Shown here piece after piece: positions 59,626 to 64,000 of a stretch of 64,000 bases of DNA. Both the position numbers and the translations under genes were made by a program. The notes beneath the pieces were generated by a model. The model worked only from the letters and a program-made list of their open reading frames with translations, had not been told where the DNA came from and did no database searches. The stretch lies in contig JAVYIG010007888.1 in NCBI GenBank assembly GCA_035222895.1, positions 1 to 64,000 of the forward strand, read 5' to 3'. The DNA comes from Strongylocentrotus droebachiensis. Its lineage: Eukaryota > Echinodermata > Echinoidea > Camarodonta > Strongylocentrotidae. The number at the start of each line of letters is the position of its first letter. Position 1 is the first letter of the stretch.

Positions 59626-62600
59626 AAAAAAAAGAGGGATTCTGCGGCCATATTGCCATTGAGATACGAAAGAGTTAGTGAGTATTCACATTTATGGATT
59701 AGTTGTCAAAACATCTGTAATGAAAGCTTAAGTTTTAAAAAAAGTACTACAAACTACAAAGAGAGACAATTTTTTTTAGAATGACATAGTCTGGGATGTA
59801 CATGATGTAGATGTACATCTAAGATAACAGAACGAGGAAATGAGACAGTCATAGAAACAAATCAGAGCGTACGAGTCCAACTGGAAAGCCTGAACCTTTT
59901 AGCCAATCTCTGGCATTCATCTTTTGCATGACTATCACATAATGTAGTGATTATGCTACATGAGGATTACTGACTAGCATGGGTGGTATGTCAGCCCAGC
60001 TAGCTCCAGAGCGAGGACCCATACAAACCCCCATCCAATCATGCCTGTTCCGCTCCTCCTACACACTCCCTCCTTGTGGGAATCCTGTTAGCGGAGCGAA
60101 CCCATGCCTTATTTTTCTTTCCCCCTAGTTCAGGGTCGGGCGGAATCCACCCTAATCCCGGCAACCTTAATCTGCGCTTTGCACTTCCAAACTGGAACCA
60201 TAGACCCAGAGCAGCATTTACATCATCACCCCCCTTTCTAAAAACACGCTCCGATAATCCCTGCCTGTATGGAGTTGGTAATCCAACCCCAGACAGAACC
60301 TGGTTATCGCATACCCTGATAGAGAAGAAGACGGGACGATCTACCCCACCCTTATAACCTTGCCCTATCTACAACCAAATATGAATGATAACCTATGTAT
60401 AAAAACGAAGAAGGTGTTAGGGCAACCAGGCCTCACAGAACCTCTAGGCTTCTTTGTTTGTGTGAAGAATATATGTTTAGAAAAAGAAAAGTTCATGTCA
60501 GGCAAAAGATGGCTAAGTCATATACCTTATATTGTCTTCTTACAATAGTTTTGAAAAACAATTGCACATCTAAATTTGCGACACAAACATCCACGATCAG
60601 CAATATATCTTAGAGTTATTTGAAAAAGTGTAAGATTTCTGTCCAATTTACTTCACATACCCAATAGTATTATTGAAAAGAAAAAAAAACTTCTTGACTT
60701 TTTTGTTGATTATGATCATAGCTAATAATACAGATCTTCAAAACAACTTTGAAATCTGGGACATAAGGGCCTACAGTGGGGATAGACAAAAGAAAGAAGG
60801 AAGGAACATACATGTAGGTGTTGGGCAAAATCTGAGGTACCAATCGGAAACAGAACCGAGTATAATTCCGCGGGGATCACATTTCGCATTCACCTCCCGG
60901 CCAGCTTTAGTCCACTTTCGCTTGCTGACTGACGTAGTGTAATACCTGTGTCCGTTTCTCTCTTCCTTCATCCCCAACTCCCCCCCCCCCCCCCCCCTCC
61001 TCACCCTCGCCATCTTACTTCTTGCTGAGCACGGGAGGAAGATTAATAAGAGGCAAAGGGACAGGTGCGAAATGCACCTCGGGAAATGAAGAGAAGAAGA
61101 AAAATAAAGCGCTCTGCTGCATGGCGTGAACTTTAATAAGCATTAGCCAACTAACTGGATTGGTGCATATCGAATGCCCCCGTATAGGCCTAGTCTGATG
61201 CTGTTCAATACAAGGCATAATTTGCCGAGCCAAGCTGCATACCCAGATTTCAAAATGCCCGAGGAAGAAAACAGATATTATAGATTTTTCTCTCTCTTCT
61301 TCCCTCTTTCTCCTTCTCTCTTCTTGCTTAGCGCATATAGGATGAACAACGCAGACATAATGGGATGTCTTTGCTATGTGACGCACTTTACGTATATATC
61401 TGCCAAGTGCTCCTTACTCTTTCACTGTATTGCATGAAAATAAACGAATGCCTATATGAAAAAGAAAGATACACACTTTGACTTTACTTTAATCTACATT
61501 TATTGTAACCATTATGAGGGTGATAATGAATTCCATTACCTTGGATGATGTACCCAGCACTAGTATATCCTTCGATGAACACATTTTCAAATTTCATAAC
61601 TTTTCTTAAATCTCAGTACATTTTTACCAAAGGGACAAAGAGACTTGGATTGCCACAAACATTAATTATATATGGTATAGCTAACATTTATTAACAGAAA
61701 GCATAAATTTCATTCTTGGCGATACAAGGGCAGCTGCAATCTACATCAAGTAAATTCTATTTACACAATTTGGATGATATCGAAATGCATCTACTATACT
61801 AGTCTAAATAAAAGGTCAGAACATAGGTCAAATTGAAAAGGAAAAAAAGGAAATAGGATTATCATTGATGCCCAATCGCAATGATTTCTTCTAATTACTG
61901 ACAGCTCAATTTAGACTTCAAGTGATTAGGATAGAGTGAGCTGGTATTTTCATGCACCCGTGCTGTTTCATGACTATCCTCGGACCATGACACACAGCTG
62001 TGTCCCCTGTTCTAAGTGGGCCTGTCCATTGTCCCTTCCTAATCTACAGCACAATTGATTTCTTTTTTTCCTCTCCCCACCAACCTTTCTTTTCACGTCT
62101 CGCAGCCCCCAAATCTATTGAAAATGCCTCATTACTCTAAGCACCCACCACTAACACCACCCATTCCTAGTACAGCACACTCGCGCCTCTCTCTCCCCGT
62201 TCCTCTCTTCTCTCGCGATTCGGTCTTTTCCCTCGATCCCATCACATTCCATCAGAGTCGAGTGCTTGCTGACAATAGAGGAGCACTCTTTCACAACACC
62301 TATTGTGGCTCGTCTCTAAAGCGCTCCTTTCATGGAGCATGGCCCAACAAAGGCGGGCCCTGCTGAGGGGTGCGAAAGACGATCAAACGACACAAAGGAG
62401 TTCCCTTCAGGGAGAATGTGAAATAAACTGGCTTCACACAATGTGGCTTTGCACTAGTCTTCAGACCAAGAGAAAAATATAGTAAAAAGAGAGGAATAAA
62501 TCTTGTGATTAGATTCTATGGGCAGATTACATGGATATAAAGGCAGTCAGTGCTGTGGATGAGCAAAGAGAGAGAAAGAGGGAGAGAGAGGGGGGGGGGT

Positions 62601-63876
62601 GTAATGGAAATTCGGCTTCAAAGTGCAGTTATCTGATGACTGATTATATCACTAAAATATAATCAAAAGGAAGCCCAATAAACCATTTAGAAAGCAAAAA
62701 CCTGCGCATTGAATTTCCATTTAATTCGGTATCTTGTTGTGAATCATTAACGTGTGGAATGTGCAATTTTTGGTCTGACAGACAATTGGAAAATATGATG
62801 GTACGAGAAGAGAAAGAGCTACATTTTGCACTGCGGGGAGGGAGAATTGTTGTCAATTTCATGCGGGATAGCGTGGGTCCCTCATAATCACTTTCCTGGC
62901 ATTCAACAAATCGAATTTGACGACAGTTGTGTGGAGAGCCCTCTCATCCTCGACACTTGCCAAAATCACATTAACCAGAGCTGGATTACTGCATGGTGTT
63001 TATGCAACCCCCGCCATGCTGTGTGGCCCGATCCAACCCCACCAAATTCCCCCCAAAACACAGAAACTAATAGCCCTGCATCAGAAAAACAGTGGAAGAA
63101 ATTGACGGATTAGATATTGTTTAGAAGCATAACTCCACTCTGCTCTCCCGTCCCTTGTACTTCTTCACTTCTCTCAAGCAGTTTTCTAAATGCCTTGCCA
63201 CAAAGTACAAACACAAAAGGTGTCGCCGCTGACAAGTTTTGGAAGGGTCCGTCACAGGTGCAGTAAATAAGCAACTTGAATTAGGGTTGAGATATTGGCA
63301 CGAAGAAGGAAGCGGCGGGACGGCTGCTGAGTGATGGAGAAGTGTTGGCCAAACATAGTGGTAGTTGGAGAACATGAATGCAGAGATGCTGTCTCAGCCT
63401 TGCCTCGGTGCATTATTCAGCACATAGCTGGGATTACCCAGTGACAGTGTGTGTACCCCTCTCACAAAAATCAAACCATATTTTTCCATGGTGTGCACAG
63501 CATCTTCAGGAATTATGAGCCTTGCCAGATCTGTACACTAAAGCCTCCCTTAGCAGATGATTTCGCTGTCAAAACAAACAAAATGCCAGTTCCATGTCGT
63601 CTAAATCTCACTGCGTACTCGCTGAAATTGATGCCATTATGATGTGATCTGTAGGACCTTCTCTGTCATCTTTTATAGTTACCAGTCATTCTTCTGATGA
63701 TGAACATCTTTTGATTTCACGGATGAAACATTACGTGAGAATTTATAACTTATCACTATATAAACAGTGACCTCACCAAATGCTCTCTTTGATGATGATT
63801 TTAATTACATGTATGTATGGTACCTAATTATTGAGCGTTCTTTTTTTCTATTTATTCATTTACTTATTTGTCCAAG

Positions 63877-63896
63877 TGGGGGGGGGGGGGGGGGGA
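63877..63896. repeat. Poly-G run
   Basis: About 19 G near the right edge. Confidence 0.9.
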
Positions 63897-64000
63897 GATA
63901 CAGTGCTGTCTTATCCAATTTTCTTTCATAGCCATATGCACATTTCACAAGCAGATATAACCCAGAGCTGCATCAAGTAAACAACAAAATGAAATTACGC

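Larger units (their letters stand above)
58434..64000 (-). other. Probable LRIG intron 1, no exon recognised
   Basis: The exon with LRIG signal peptide and N-terminal cysteine cap should lie upstream of 58433, yet no minus-strand frame here shows a leader followed by CxxxCxC. It holds C runs at 59602-59625 and ~60978-60996, a G run at 63877-63896, and CG-containing complex patches around 60830-60930 and 62160-62380. Confidence 0.6.

Noticed and set aside
61015..61386. 123-codon minus-strand open frame considered as the LRIG first exon
   Set aside because: No signal peptide followed by CxxxCxC cap and no suitable phase-2 donor.
1..64000. CRISPR arrays, operons, bacterial promoters or ribosome binding sites
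   Set aside because: The window is animal nuclear DNA with spliced genes; no spaced direct-repeat array was seen.

Overview
This is an animal nuclear genome window: genes are split by GT-AG introns, intergenic DNA is AT-rich, and simple repeats and small DNA transposons are abundant. The protein families present, the vertebrate-like LRIG layout and the TTAGGG-like tract point to an invertebrate deuterostome. A sea urchin is the best guess, but this is inference, not proof.

Three genes are supported. (1) EEFSEC, the selenocysteine-specific elongation factor, is on the minus strand with its start codon at 8404 and 13 recognisable exons running left. Its last ~120 residues lie beyond position 1. 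Intron 11 is a textbook U12-type AT-AC intron. Exons 11 and 12 each carry an apparent one-base deletion that breaks the conserved frame. (2) An intronless Tctex1-domain (dynein light chain family) gene is on the plus strand at 12889-13608. (3) An LRIG gene (leucine-rich repeats plus immunoglobulin domains, single-pass membrane protein) is on the minus strand. Sixteen exons between 58433 and the stop at 21167 encode all 15 LRRs, the C-terminal LRR cap, three Ig domains, the membrane segment and the cytoplasmic tail. Only the first coding exon (signal peptide and N-terminal cap) was not found and probably lies right of the window.

Layout: 1-8404 EEFSEC; 8405-12888 spacer with a degraded L1-like reverse transcriptase and G/C palindromes; 12889-13608 Tctex1 gene; 13609-21166 spacer with a hAT-type MITE and the probable LRIG 3' UTR; 21167-58433 LRIG with introns up to 12.8 kb; 58434-64000 probably LRIG intron 1.

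Mobile DNA is the other theme. A 266-bp hAT-like MITE has a perfect 8-bp target duplication. A 1.09-kb Harbinger-like element with TAA duplication carries a two-unit minisatellite. A 531-bp element is bounded by TTAA. Four copies of a ~200-bp TTAA-bounded repeat all sit in LRIG introns within ~120 bp of an exon. The three genes have no evident shared pathway: selenoprotein translation, dynein light chain function and receptor modulation at the cell surface.
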